64,000 nucleotides of DNA from Fusobacterium varium. GTDB taxonomy: Bacteria; Fusobacteriota; Fusobacteriia; Fusobacteriales; Fusobacteriaceae. The position numbers were made by a program, and so were the translations under genes. How positions within the stretch are numbered: the stretch's first letter is position 1; each line of letters opens with the position of its first letter. The stretch covers positions 2,046,001-2,110,000 of the forward strand of contig LR134390.1 in NCBI GenBank assembly GCA_900637705.1. The letters run 5' to 3'. The notes beneath the pieces were generated by a model, which saw only the letters and a list, made by a program, of their open reading frames with translations, was not told the origin of the DNA and ran no database searches. Of this stretch, positions 29,980 to 38,493 are shown piece by piece.

Positions 29980-30038
29980 AAGAGTGAATAAAAAAGATAA
30001 TTTTAAAATTTAATCTCTTTTTTACTTACTCTTTTTTT
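29980..30038. terminator. Terminator after bioC
   Basis: AAGAGTGAATAAAAAAGA pairs with TCTTTTTTACTTACTCTT, followed by a run of T. Confidence 0.88.
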
Positions 30039-30141
30039 ATTAAAAAACTAAATTTTAAGAATATAACTTCAAAAAAATATTTAAAATATCTATAAAATAT
30101 AGTATAATTTTAAAGTATTAAAACTTTAACAAGGGGGAATA

Positions 30142-31023
30142 ATGAAGAAAATTATTATTGCTGCTGCTCTTATAATAAGTTGTGTGAGCTTTGCAGAAAC
30201 GGCAAAAAAAGAAAAACCAGTTTTAGAATGGAGTGTTCAGCCTCAATTAGGAATCATTAAAGGAGATTATTACAAAAATGAAAAAAGATTCCGTCAAGGA
30301 CATCTTGGAACTTTGGAAGTTGTAAAAAAAGATGGAAAAATTGTTTTAGTTGAATTCAATGAAATGACTAGACCTAATTATTATAATCGTTACTTCCAAA
30401 ATGTATCAAAACGTATGTCTTCATATAACTTCAAAATGGGAGAAGCTAAAGGTGCTGCTTGGATACAGGGAGTATTAAAAACTGAAAAGCAAATGATGGA
30501 CGAACAAAGACTAACAGGAGATTTTGATACAGTTGCTGGAGCTTCTAACAGTATTCAGCAATCTATGGTTCCATTAGCTGCCGAACTTGCACCACAAACA
30601 GAAAAACCTTCTAAAGCTAAATTTTATAGTATAGCTGAAGACTTGGGAAAAGGGATTACAGGAAGATTAAAAGTTGTTGTTGAAGATGGAAAAATTATCT
30701 CTTGCAGATATGATGAAATATTTGCAGACTCTCCTGAAGATATCAAACTTCCTAGACAAAAACAATACTACAGACAATCAAAATATGAAAGTGTAGATTT
30801 TGATGAAGATTCTCGTATTGGATTTAATATTCAGATGGACGAACTTAATGACAAAGTTGTAGCTACTCAAAATATGCTTGATCTTACAGGACTGCCTGCT
30901 ACTAAAGAAACTGGAGATTATAAAAAATCTGGATTCACTACTCGTAATACTGCATGGGACAATTATTTAAAACTTGCAGAAAAACTTCAAGCTGAAATGA
31001 AAAAAGATAAAGTAATTAAATAA
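30142..31023 (+). CDS. Secreted FMN-binding-domain-like protein
   Basis: 293 residues with a signal peptide (MKKIIIAAALIISCVSFAET; the Cys is inside the hydrophobic core, probably not a lipobox). Two similar halves each contain a G-x-L-x-V-V-x3-G-K-I block (LGTLEVVKKDGKIVLVEFNE; GITGRLKVVVEDGKIISCRY). The first half is followed by DTVAGASNSIQQSM, reminiscent of the D-x-x-[ST]GA[ST]-x-[ST] site where FMN_bind proteins carry covalent FMN. I infer an exported flavoprotein-like or flavin-derived fold. No electron-transfer genes are adjacent. Confidence 0.62.
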   Translation: MKKIIIAAALIISCVSFAETAKKEKPVLEWSVQPQLGIIKGDYYKNEKRFRQGHLGTLEVVKKDGKIVLVEFNEMTRPNYYNRYFQNVSKRMSSYNFKMGEAKGAAWIQGVLKTEKQMMDEQRLTGDFDTVAGASNSIQQSMVPLAAELAPQTEKPSKAKFYSIAEDLGKGITGRLKVVVEDGKIISCRYDEIFADSPEDIKLPRQKQYYRQSKYESVDFDEDSRIGFNIQMDELNDKVVATQNMLDLTGLPATKETGDYKKSGFTTRNTAWDNYLKLAEKLQAEMKKDKVIK

Positions 31024-31056
31024 AAATAATTTTTCAAAAATATTTTTAAAAAAAGA

Positions 31057-31085
31057 TTGACTTCAAAAATATGTTGTGATATCAT
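31057..31085 (+). promoter_or_regulatory. Promoter of the leader / binding-protein / argG transcript
   Basis: TTGACT (31057-31062) and TATCAT (31080-31085) with a 17-nt spacer, 33 nt before the leader ORF. Confidence 0.75.
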
Positions 31086-31117
31086 TAGTTTATTAAAAAA
31101 CAAAAAGGAGGGTCATC

Positions 31118-31240
31118 ATGTTGAAGGCATTAAAATTGAGGAACAGGAAATATACTACAAATGCATATTCTATCTTTTTTAATGAATCTGATAACATTAT
31201 GGCTTATTCTAAAAAAGATGTTTTTTTAAGGCATAGGTAA
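31118..31240 (+). CDS. Putative 40-codon leader ORF with Arg-rich end
   Basis: ATG follows AGGAGGGTC, a very strong SD. The peptide starts MLKALKLRNRKYTTNAYSIF and ends LRHR. It is followed 128 nt later by a strong intrinsic terminator, then by the amino-acid binding protein gene and argG. The position suggests a regulatory leader peptide; the RNR and RHR clusters fit arginine sensing but this is inference. Confidence 0.5.
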   Translation: MLKALKLRNRKYTTNAYSIFFNESDNIMAYSKKDVFLRHR

Positions 31241-31367
31241 TAGTTTATTTCCTAGAAATATTTTGAAGATTAATATAATTCAATTTATAACTAAAGATAT
31301 GAGCTATATTTCTATTAAATAAGACATCAGCCATATCACTGTATATTTTATATTTATAAAATATTAA

Positions 31368-31405
31368 CAGATCAGCATTAAAAAATTTGCTGGTCTGTTT
31401 TTTTT
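31368..31405 (+). terminator. Terminator/attenuator before the amino-acid binding protein gene
   Basis: CAGATCAGCA / TGCTGGTCTG stem (one G-U pair) followed by eight T. It lies between the leader ORF and the next gene, with no convincing promoter after it, so read-through probably controls the downstream genes. Confidence 0.82.
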
Positions 31406-31462
31406 ATACAAAAATATATTAAAAAATTATAAATATATTAAAACTAAAAGGAGGAAAAATTT

Positions 31463-32197
31463 ATGAAAAAATTATTTTGTGCAGTTATGTTATTACTTAT
31501 GGGGATTGTTGGAAGTGTAAGTTTTGCCAAGGAAAATAAAACTCTTTATGTGGGTACTAATGCTGAATTTCAACCATTTGAATATCTTGAAAATGGTAAA
31601 ATAGTTGGATTTGATGTAGAACTTATGGAAGAAATTGCAAAATTAATTGGAAAGGATATTGAATGGAAAAATATAGCTTTTGATGGACTGCTTCCAGCTC
31701 TCCAAGCTAAAAAATTAGATGTAATTATAGCAGGAATGACAGCTACTGAAGAAAGAAAAAAATTCGTTAACTTTTCACAAACTTATTACACATCTAATCA
31801 AATGATTTTAATCAATAAAGAAAATCCTGTTGTTGAATCATTTGACAAGCTTGCTGGATATAGTGTAGGAGTTATTCTTGGGTATACAGGAGATATTGCT
31901 GTAAGTGCAATAGAAGGAGTCAAAGTTCAAAGATACAATGGAGCAGCTGAAGCAATAATGGCTCTTAAAGCAAAAAAAGTAGATGCTGTAGTTTTAGATT
32001 CTGAACCAGCTAAAAATTATGCTAAACAAAACAAGGAGCTAGGACTTATTAATACAGATGTAGCTAAAGAAGAATATGCAATAGCTGTTGGAAAAGATAA
32101 TAAAGCTCTTGCTGATGAAATAGATAAAGCTCTTAAAGTACTTAATGAAAATGGAACTTATGATAAACTTATCCAAAAATATTTTGGTGATAAATAA
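31463..32197 (+). CDS. Amino-acid ABC transporter substrate-binding protein
   Basis: 244 residues, SBP family 3. A signal peptide (MLLLMGIVGSVSFA) precedes the family start LYVGTNAEFQPFEYLENGKI, VGFDVELMEEIAK and the ligand-site ERKKFVNFSQTYY. It binds polar or basic amino acids in the periplasm. No permease or ATPase genes are nearby, so it must work with a transporter encoded elsewhere. Its position 42 nt before argG hints at arginine or citrulline-related uptake. Confidence 0.88.
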   Translation: MKKLFCAVMLLLMGIVGSVSFAKENKTLYVGTNAEFQPFEYLENGKIVGFDVELMEEIAKLIGKDIEWKNIAFDGLLPALQAKKLDVIIAGMTATEERKKFVNFSQTYYTSNQMILINKENPVVESFDKLAGYSVGVILGYTGDIAVSAIEGVKVQRYNGAAEAIMALKAKKVDAVVLDSEPAKNYAKQNKELGLINTDVAKEEYAIAVGKDNKALADEIDKALKVLNENGTYDKLIQKYFGDK

Positions 32198-32239
32198 ACT
32201 TAAAAATAGATTATTTTAAAACTTAAGGGAGGCATTAAA

Positions 32240-33439
32240 ATGAAAGAAAAAGTTGTTTTAGCATATTCAGGGGGATTAGATACTTCTGTTATCATTCCAT
32301 GGTTAAAGGAAAATTATAATTTTGATGTTATAGCTGTAGCAGTAGATGTTGGACAAAAAGATGATTTTGCAGCAGTTGAGAAAAAAGCTTTACAGATAGG
32401 AGCATCTAAATTTTATGCTGCTGATAAAAAAGAGGAATTGGTTAATGATTTCATAATTCCTATGCTTAAATCAGGAGCTAAGTATGAAGGAACATATCTA
32501 TTAGGAACATCTATAGCCAGACCTGTAATAGCCAAGGCACTTGTTGAAATAGCTCAAAAGGAAGGAGCTGCTTACATAGTTCATGGTGCTACTGGAAAAG
32601 GTAATGATCAGGTGAGATTTGAACTAGGAATTAAAGCCCTTGCACCAAATATGAAAGTTATTGCTCCATGGCGTATCTGGGATATCAAATCTCGTAAACA
32701 GGAAATTGAATATTTAAAATCTCATGGAATAGAACTTCCATTTAAAGAAAATACTTCTTACAGCAGAGATGAGAACCTATTTCATATAAGCCATGAAGGT
32801 CTTGAACTTGAAAGTCCTCACAATGCTCCTGACTACAATCATGTACTGCAATGGGTTCTTCCTTTAGAAAAAACAAGTGATACTCCTGAGTGTATATCTA
32901 TAGATTTTGAAAAAGGTGTGCCTGTAAAACTTAATGGAAAATCTATGTCAGCTCTTGAAATTATCAATTCTTTAAATGAGATAGGAGCAAAGCATGGAGT
33001 AGGAGTTATAGACCTTGTTGAAAATCGTCTTGTTGGAATGAAATCTCGTGGAGTATATGAAACTCCTGGTGGAACTATACTTTATTTTGCTCATGAAGAA
33101 CTTGAAAGATTATGTATGGACAGAGAATCTCTTCAAGCAAAAATGAAGCTTTCTAATGATATGGCAAAATTAATATACAATGGTCAATGGTTTACTAGAT
33201 ATAGAAAAGCTTTGTCAGCCTTTGTTGAAGAAACTCAAGAATTCATAACTGGAACTGTAAATCTTAAACTTTATAAAGGTAATATCCTGCTAAATGGTAT
33301 GGATTCTAAATACTCTTTATATTCTGAAGAATTTTCCACATTTGATGAAGATACTGTATATAATCAAAAAGATGCTGAAGGATTTATTAATCTTTTTGGA
33401 CTTCCTATTAAAATAGAGGCTCTTTTAAGAAATAAATAA
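32240..33439 (+). CDS. argG: Argininosuccinate synthase
   Basis: 399 residues. The ATP-pyrophosphatase motif [11 protein letters not shown] is near the N-terminus, with [14 protein letters not shown] and the citrulline/aspartate-binding [19 protein letters not shown]. It joins citrulline and aspartate to argininosuccinate. argH is not adjacent. SD AAGGGAGG. It shares a transcript with the binding protein and is followed by a terminator. Confidence 0.97.
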   Translation: MKEKVVLAYSGGLDTSVIIPWLKENYNFDVIAVAVDVGQKDDFAAVEKKALQIGASKFYAADKKEELVNDFIIPMLKSGAKYEGTYLLGTSIARPVIAKALVEIAQKEGAAYIVHGATGKGNDQVRFELGIKALAPNMKVIAPWRIWDIKSRKQEIEYLKSHGIELPFKENTSYSRDENLFHISHEGLELESPHNAPDYNHVLQWVLPLEKTSDTPECISIDFEKGVPVKLNGKSMSALEIINSLNEIGAKHGVGVIDLVENRLVGMKSRGVYETPGGTILYFAHEELERLCMDRESLQAKMKLSNDMAKLIYNGQWFTRYRKALSAFVEETQEFITGTVNLKLYKGNILLNGMDSKYSLYSEEFSTFDEDTVYNQKDAEGFINLFGLPIKIEALLRNK

Positions 33440-33444
33440 TCTAT

Positions 33445-33487
33445 AAAAAAGAGGATAGGTAAACAATCGTTCACTTATCCTCTTTTG
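33445..33487. terminator. Terminator after argG
   Basis: AAAAGAGGATA / TATCCTCTTTT stem with a T-run, directly after the argG stop and facing the convergent methyltransferase gene. Confidence 0.9.
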
Positions 33488-33558
33488 CTATTCATCTATG
33501 ATATCCAGTTTATATTTTCAAAATCAGTATTTTATTTTTATTGTTTCAAACTCTTATT

Positions 33559-34932
33559 TTACTTGATAAATCTCCCTACTACTTCTGTATGAGCAGTACC
33601 TGGAAACATATCTACAGGCTGTACTTTTTCCAAAGTATATCCCTCCCTGCTGAGTATCTCTGCATCTCTTGCAAAAGTAGATGGATTACATGATATATAT
33701 ACAATCTCTTTTATATTGCTCTCAGCTACCTTTAATAGACTGCTTTCTTCGATTCCCTTTCTAGGTGGATCAAAAATAATTGCATCTACCTTTTCTCCTT
33801 TTTTTATAAGTTCAGGCAGTTTATCTTCAACAGCTCCATTTATAAATTCTATATTACTTATTCCATTTTCTTTAGCTGTCTTTATTCCATCATTAGTTGC
33901 TGACTGAACTAATTCTATTGCAAATACTTTTTTAGCTTTTTTAGAAAGTATCATTGCAAGAGTTCCAGTTCCAGAATAAGCATCTACTACATTTTTATTT
34001 TCAATGTCTTTAAAATAATTTACTGCTGTATTATATAATTTCTTAGTTTGAGGAAGATTTATTTGGAAAAAAGAAAGTGGTGAAATATTAAAACTTATTC
34101 CATCAATTTCTTCTGTTATAGTTTTTTCTCCCCATATAAATACATTTTTCTCTCCTAAAGCAACATTAGTTCTCTTAGGATTCAAAGAGATATAAATAGA
34201 TTTTATTTCATTTATTTTATTTTTAAGTTCCATAAGTATATCTTTATACCTTTTTTCAACTTTTACTGCATTTATAATAAGCACTAACATTGCTTCATTC
34301 TTAGAGTTTGTTCTTACCATTACATTTCTCAGTATTCCTTTATGCTCATTTTCATCATATACAGAAACTTTCTCTCTATTTAATATACTTTTCAGTTCTT
34401 TTATTATTTTATTTCCAAGCCTTGAATTGAGTATACTCTCTTCTACTTCAAAAACATCATGGGATTTTCTCTTAAAAAAACCACTTATAATTTCTCCTTT
34501 TGATTTTCTAAAAGGTTCTATTATTTTATTTCTGTAATGATATGGATCTTCACTTCCAATTACATCTGCCACTGATATATTATCCATTTTACCTATTTTT
34601 TTTAGAACATCTTCAACCATAAGTTTTTTATATTTCAATTGAGCATCATATTTAAGCATTCCAAAATCACACCCTTGAAAATCCTCAAAAGATATTTTAT
34701 TGATGTCCTCTACTCTCTCTTCTCCTGCTGAAATTATTTCCTCAATTAATCCTCTGGCATAAGTTTTTTTCACAGAAATTATTTTTACCTTTAATACATC
34801 TCCAGGAACAGACATAGGAACAAATACTGCAAAATCATTATAGTATCCTAATCCCTCTCCTCCATTAACTATTTTATCTACCTTAAGTTCAATTATTTCA
34901 AACTTTTTACCATTTTTCCTCCAAAACACCAT
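33559..34932 (-). CDS. 23S rRNA (uracil-C5) methyltransferase, RlmD/RlmCD family
   Basis: 457 residues: N-terminal TRAM domain (IELKVDKIVNGGEGLGY), central domain, C-terminal SAM fold with VVDAYSGTGTLAMIL, IIFDPPRKG and the catalytic YISCNPSTFARD. The N-terminal region shows QGCDFGMLKYDAQLKYKK with only one of the cysteines that hold an Fe-S cluster in RlmD of E. coli, so the cluster is probably absent. The exact target uracil cannot be told from sequence. It begins 2 nt after ftsL. Confidence 0.9.
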   Translation of the reverse strand: MVFWRKNGKKFEIIELKVDKIVNGGEGLGYYNDFAVFVPMSVPGDVLKVKIISVKKTYARGLIEEIISAGEERVEDINKISFEDFQGCDFGMLKYDAQLKYKKLMVEDVLKKIGKMDNISVADVIGSEDPYHYRNKIIEPFRKSKGEIISGFFKRKSHDVFEVEESILNSRLGNKIIKELKSILNREKVSVYDENEHKGILRNVMVRTNSKNEAMLVLIINAVKVEKRYKDILMELKNKINEIKSIYISLNPKRTNVALGEKNVFIWGEKTITEEIDGISFNISPLSFFQINLPQTKKLYNTAVNYFKDIENKNVVDAYSGTGTLAMILSKKAKKVFAIELVQSATNDGIKTAKENGISNIEFINGAVEDKLPELIKKGEKVDAIIFDPPRKGIEESSLLKVAESNIKEIVYISCNPSTFARDAEILSREGYTLEKVQPVDMFPGTAHTEVVGRFIK

Positions 34933-34934
34933 TC

Positions 34935-35195
34935 TTATTCTTCAATCTGGAAGAATTTTATGCTGTTAGATATTTCCATCTTATTTTTAGTTCTCATTTC
35001 TTTTCCTATTTTTTCTAAATCTACTTTAGAATCATACTCTATAATTTTTTTATCCAGATCTTTCTCTATTGCTTCTAAAGTTTTCCTGTCAGTATTTATT
35101 GCCATTTCCAATTTTGATATTTTTATCAAAAACATTCCATGTATAAGCCACACTACAACTATAGTAATAACTACACTAAAAAAAGTCTTTCTCAC
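34935..35195 (-). CDS. ftsL: FtsL-like septum protein
   Basis: 86 residues: a short cytoplasmic end, one membrane helix (FFSVVITIVVVWLIHGMFLI) and a coiled-coil periplasmic part (LDKKIIEYDSKVDLEKIGKE). Size, topology and position 2 nt after rsmH, the usual place in division clusters, indicate FtsL. Sequence conservation in this family is low, so the call rests on architecture and context. Confidence 0.75.
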   Translation of the reverse strand: MRKTFFSVVITIVVVWLIHGMFLIKISKLEMAINTDRKTLEAIEKDLDKKIIEYDSKVDLEKIGKEMRTKNKMEISNSIKFFQIEE

Positions 35196-35197
35196 CT

Positions 35198-36139
35198 TTA
35201 CCCTATCCTTTCAACTACTCTCAATTTTGAAGAGTGAGCTCTATTATTGAATTCTACTTCATTTCCCTCTGGAATTATAGGTTTCTTAGTTATCAGCTTA
35301 ACTTTAGCTTTACCCCCACAGACACATATAGGAAGTCCTGGTGGGCATTTACAAGCAGTTGCTAAATCTTTAAATTTAGTTTTTACAAGTCTGTCTTCAA
35401 GTGAATGGAAAGTTATTATTCCTAATCTCCCCCCTATCTTCAGAGAATCTACAGCCTTATCTATAGCTTTTTCTAATACTTCTAGTTCTCTATTTACCTC
35501 TATTCTAATAGCTTGAAATGTTTTCTTGGCAGGGTGTTTGGCTGCTCTTTCTGGATAAGCCCTTTTTATTATAGCCACAAGTTCTCCAGTAGTTTCTATT
35601 TTTTTTATCTCTCTTGCTTCACAGATAAATTTAGCTATTCTTCTCGAATTTCTCTCTTCTCCATATTCAAATAATATTTTCATAAGAGCTTCTTCGCTGT
35701 ATTCATTAACCACTTCATAAGCAGACAAAGAATTATTCTGATTCATTCTCATATCTAATTTTGTATCATATCTATAGGAAAAACCTCTTTCTGGATCATC
35801 TAATTGTGTAGATGAAACTCCAATATCCATAAGAATCCCATCTATCTTATCATATCCTGCCATATATATAACTGTATCCAGATTTTCAAAGTTATTTTTA
35901 AAAACTTGCCATTTATTTCCATATTTTTCCAATCTTTTTTTAGCAAAATCTATTGCCTGCTGATCTTGATCTATAGAGATAAGCCTTCCTTTTTCAGAAA
36001 GCTCCTTTAGTATTCCCTCAGAGTGACCTCCTCCCCCCAATGTACAGTCAAGATAGATACCATCTTTATTTATAACAAGGTTATCAATACTTTCTCTATA
36101 TAAGACAGGTATATGATACTCACTTATAATTTCTTCCAC
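35198..36139 (-). CDS. rsmH: 16S rRNA (cytosine1402-N4)-methyltransferase
   Basis: 313 residues from a GTG (MEEIISEYHIPVLYRESIDN) with AGGAG upstream. The open frame extends further, but that part overlaps a terminator hairpin, so the GTG is preferred. Motifs are YLDCTLGGGGHSEGIL, GILMDIGVSSTQLDDPERGFS and IITFHSLEDRLVK. It methylates the ribosomal decoding centre. It overlaps or abuts ftsL, as in the dcw cluster, but mraZ and mur genes are absent here. Confidence 0.93.
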   Translation of the reverse strand: MEEIISEYHIPVLYRESIDNLVINKDGIYLDCTLGGGGHSEGILKELSEKGRLISIDQDQQAIDFAKKRLEKYGNKWQVFKNNFENLDTVIYMAGYDKIDGILMDIGVSSTQLDDPERGFSYRYDTKLDMRMNQNNSLSAYEVVNEYSEEALMKILFEYGEERNSRRIAKFICEAREIKKIETTGELVAIIKRAYPERAAKHPAKKTFQAIRIEVNRELEVLEKAIDKAVDSLKIGGRLGIITFHSLEDRLVKTKFKDLATACKCPPGLPICVCGGKAKVKLITKKPIIPEGNEVEFNNRAHSSKLRVVERIG

Positions 36140-36174
36140 TCTATAATCAACTCCTGTTTTATTATTTTTAAAAT

Positions 36175-36214
36175 TACAAAAATGTGGGTAACCAAAAAGA
36201 AAGTTACCCACATT
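36175..36214 (-). terminator. Terminator after the yggT-like gene
   Basis: AATGTGGGTAAC / GTTACCCACATT perfect 12-bp stem followed by TTTTTG on the minus strand, between the yggT-like stop and the rsmH start. Confidence 0.88.
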
Positions 36215-36217
36215 TAA

Positions 36218-36475
36218 TTAAAGCAGTATTGCAAAAACTACTCTTCTTACTATTCCAAAAAAGATATATGCTATTATAGGTGCTATATCCAGTCTGAAAT
36301 TTCCCATTGGCAGCAACACTCTAAAGGGTTTCAAAATAGGTTCAGTCAGATTATAAACCAGTTCTGTAAACCCATTTGCTGAACCTGGAGCAAGCCATGA
36401 AAGTATCACTCTTATCAATATAAGAGTATTTATAACTGTTATTAATAAATCAAAAATTCTAATGAACATATACAT
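36218..36475 (-). CDS. YggT-family membrane protein
   Basis: 85 residues with two membrane helices and the family signature VILSWLAPGS ... LTEPILKPFRVLLP. YggT proteins are linked to osmotic tolerance and cell division in other bacteria; the function is not settled. SD AAGGAGTG. It follows pgsA. Confidence 0.88.
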   Translation of the reverse strand: MYMFIRIFDLLITVINTLILIRVILSWLAPGSANGFTELVYNLTEPILKPFRVLLPMGNFRLDIAPIIAYIFFGIVRRVVFAILL

Positions 36476-36519
36476 AAATAAACACTCCTTTTTCTTACTA
36501 TTAAATATTTTATTCTATT

Positions 36520-37053
36520 CTATTTTGAATTCATAAAATAGTGCTTAGCTTTTGATGTGTATTCCCAACCAGACCATAAAGTCAAAATTATAGGTATAAG
36601 CATAAGATAGTAATTATACCATTGATTCCCTACTACAATCATTATTAGAATAACTATCATCTGGCTTGTTGTCTTATATTTTCCAAGTTTTCCTGCTGGA
36701 ATAACCTCACCTTTAGCAGCAGCAAGCATTCTTATTCCACTTATAAGAAATTCCCTTGCTATTACTATTATGGACATCCAAGCTGGAATATATCTTAATT
36801 CAACAAAAAGTACTAAAGCTGAAATAACCAGTATCTTATCTGCTAATGGATCCATAAGTTTTCCAAAGTCAGTCACTAGATTATATTTTCTAGCTAAATA
36901 TCCATCAAAAAAATCTGTCAATGAAGCCACTACAAATAATGCAAAAGCTATCATTCTATATACAAAACCTTCAGCATTTGATTCCTGAAGAAAATATATG
37001 AAAGGTACAGCCAATACTAATCTTATAAAAGTTAACTTATTAGGTAAGTTCAT
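36520..37053 (-). CDS. pgsA: CDP-diacylglycerol-glycerol-3-phosphate 3-phosphatidyltransferase
   Basis: 177 residues, membrane protein with the CDP-alcohol phosphotransferase motif spread over DFFDGYLARKYNLVTDFGKL and the following MDPLADK (D-G-x2-A-R-x8-G-x3-D-x3-D). It makes phosphatidylglycerol phosphate, the committed step to PG and cardiolipin. It starts 29 nt after rimO. Confidence 0.93.
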   Translation of the reverse strand: MNLPNKLTFIRLVLAVPFIYFLQESNAEGFVYRMIAFALFVVASLTDFFDGYLARKYNLVTDFGKLMDPLADKILVISALVLFVELRYIPAWMSIIVIAREFLISGIRMLAAAKGEVIPAGKLGKYKTTSQMIVILIMIVVGNQWYNYYLMLIPIILTLWSGWEYTSKAKHYFMNSK

Positions 37054-37082
37054 AATTTGACATCCTCCATAGAATTTATTAT

Positions 37083-38419
37083 TTACTGCTCATTTTCAAC
37101 TATTGGCCCTATAAAATCATAATCAAAATTCTGTTCCAACTTAACTTTGACTATTTCTCCAGGTTTTGCTGTTCCATCATTTGTAAGAACTTTACCATCT
37201 ATCTCAAGAGCCTGCCCTTTTGTCCTTCCTTCCAATAAATATTCACTTTCAGTAGAAACACCATCTATCATTACTTCTACAATTTTTCCTAGCATATTCC
37301 TGTTTTATTTTCAGCAATTTTAGTTTGAAGATTTGTTATCTCTATCCATCTTTTTTCTTTTATTTCCTCTGGAACTTGATTTTCCATATCATAAGCTTTT
37401 GTATCTTCCTCTCTTGAATACTTAAAAACTCCAACATAATCAAACTTATATTCTTCAATAAAAGCTTTAAGTTCTTCAAAATTTTCCTCTGTTTCTCCTG
37501 GAAAACCTACTATAACAGCTGTTCTTATCACAGCATCTGGTATCTCTTTTCTTATTCTATTAAGTATTCCCTTAATATGATTTCCAGATTTAGCCCTTCC
37601 CATTTGCTGAAGTATGTTATCAGATATATGTTGAACAGGTATATCAAAATATTTACATATTTTTTCCTCTGTCTTCATAACATCTATAAGCTCGTCAGTA
37701 AGAGAATCTGGAAACATATAATAAGTTCTAAGCCATTTTAATCCATCTATTTTTACTAATTCCTTCATCAATCTTGCCAAAGATTTTTCTTTGTACAAAT
37801 CTATTCCATACTCAGTAGTTTCTTGAGCTAAAAGATTGAGCTCTCTTACTCCAGAGGCTACAAGTTTATTCGCTTCTTTAAGTATATCTTCTATAGTCCT
37901 GCTTCTCAAGTTTCCTCTTAATTGTGGAATTATACAATAAGTACATTTTCTATCACAACCTTCAGCTATTTTCAAATAAGCTGTATGAGAGGCAGTAGTC
38001 AGAACTCTGTCAGTTTCAGAATCTGCTAGAAAATCCATCTTTGTACTTTCTACCACTCTTTTATCTGCCAATACTTCTTCTATTACTTTTTCTATTTTAT
38101 CAATTTCTCCAGTTCCAATTACAGCATCAACTTCAGGAAGTTCTTTTAATATTTCTCCTGCATATCTTTGTGCTAGGCAACCAGTTACTATTATTTTTTT
38201 CAAATTTCCATTTATTTTTAAATCGCTGACTTCTAAAATAGTTTCAATTGACTCTTTTTTTGCATCTCCGATAAATCCACAGGTATTAACTATTATAATA
38301 TCTGCTTCCCCTAATTCACTAGTTACTTCAAAACCTCTTTTATTTACCAATATCCCAATAAAATTCTCGCTGTCTACAAGATTTTTGCTGCATCCCAAGC
38401 TAATTAAAGCAAATTTCAT
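37083..38419 (-). CDS. rimO: Ribosomal protein S12 methylthiotransferase RimO, frame-interrupted before TRAM
   Basis: The main frame (38419-37289, 376 codons) has the N-terminal cluster-binding SLGCSKNLVDSE region, the radical-SAM motif CDRKCTYCIIP and PVQHISDNIL. It stops at AENKTGIC. The second frame (37295-37083) holds the TRAM domain (MLGKIVEVMIDGVSTESEYL). Adding one A to the A4 run at 37303-37306 gives ENKNRNMLGKIVEVMIDG and a normal protein of about 445 residues. RimO methylthiolates Asp88 of ribosomal protein S12. Without TRAM the protein would probably be unable to engage its substrate. Confidence 0.9.
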
Positions 38420-38449
38420 TCTTCACCTCATCTAAAATACCTTTATACT

Positions 38450-38483
38450 AAAGAGAACACAGAAAAGTATCTGTGTTCTCTTT
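38450..38483 (-). terminator. Terminator after pnp
   Basis: AAAGAGAACACAGA / TCTGTGTTCTCTTT perfect 14-bp stem just past the pnp stop. Confidence 0.88.
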
Positions 38484-38493
38484 GCATAAAGAA

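Noticed and set aside
31241-31367. T-box in the leader of the binding protein and argG genes
   Set aside because: No T-box sequence or specifier-loop features could be seen; only the terminator is convincing.
36140-36211. Longer N-terminus of rsmH
   Set aside because: The extra codons are formed by a terminator stem and have no homologous look; the GTG with AGGAG gives the normal RsmH start.
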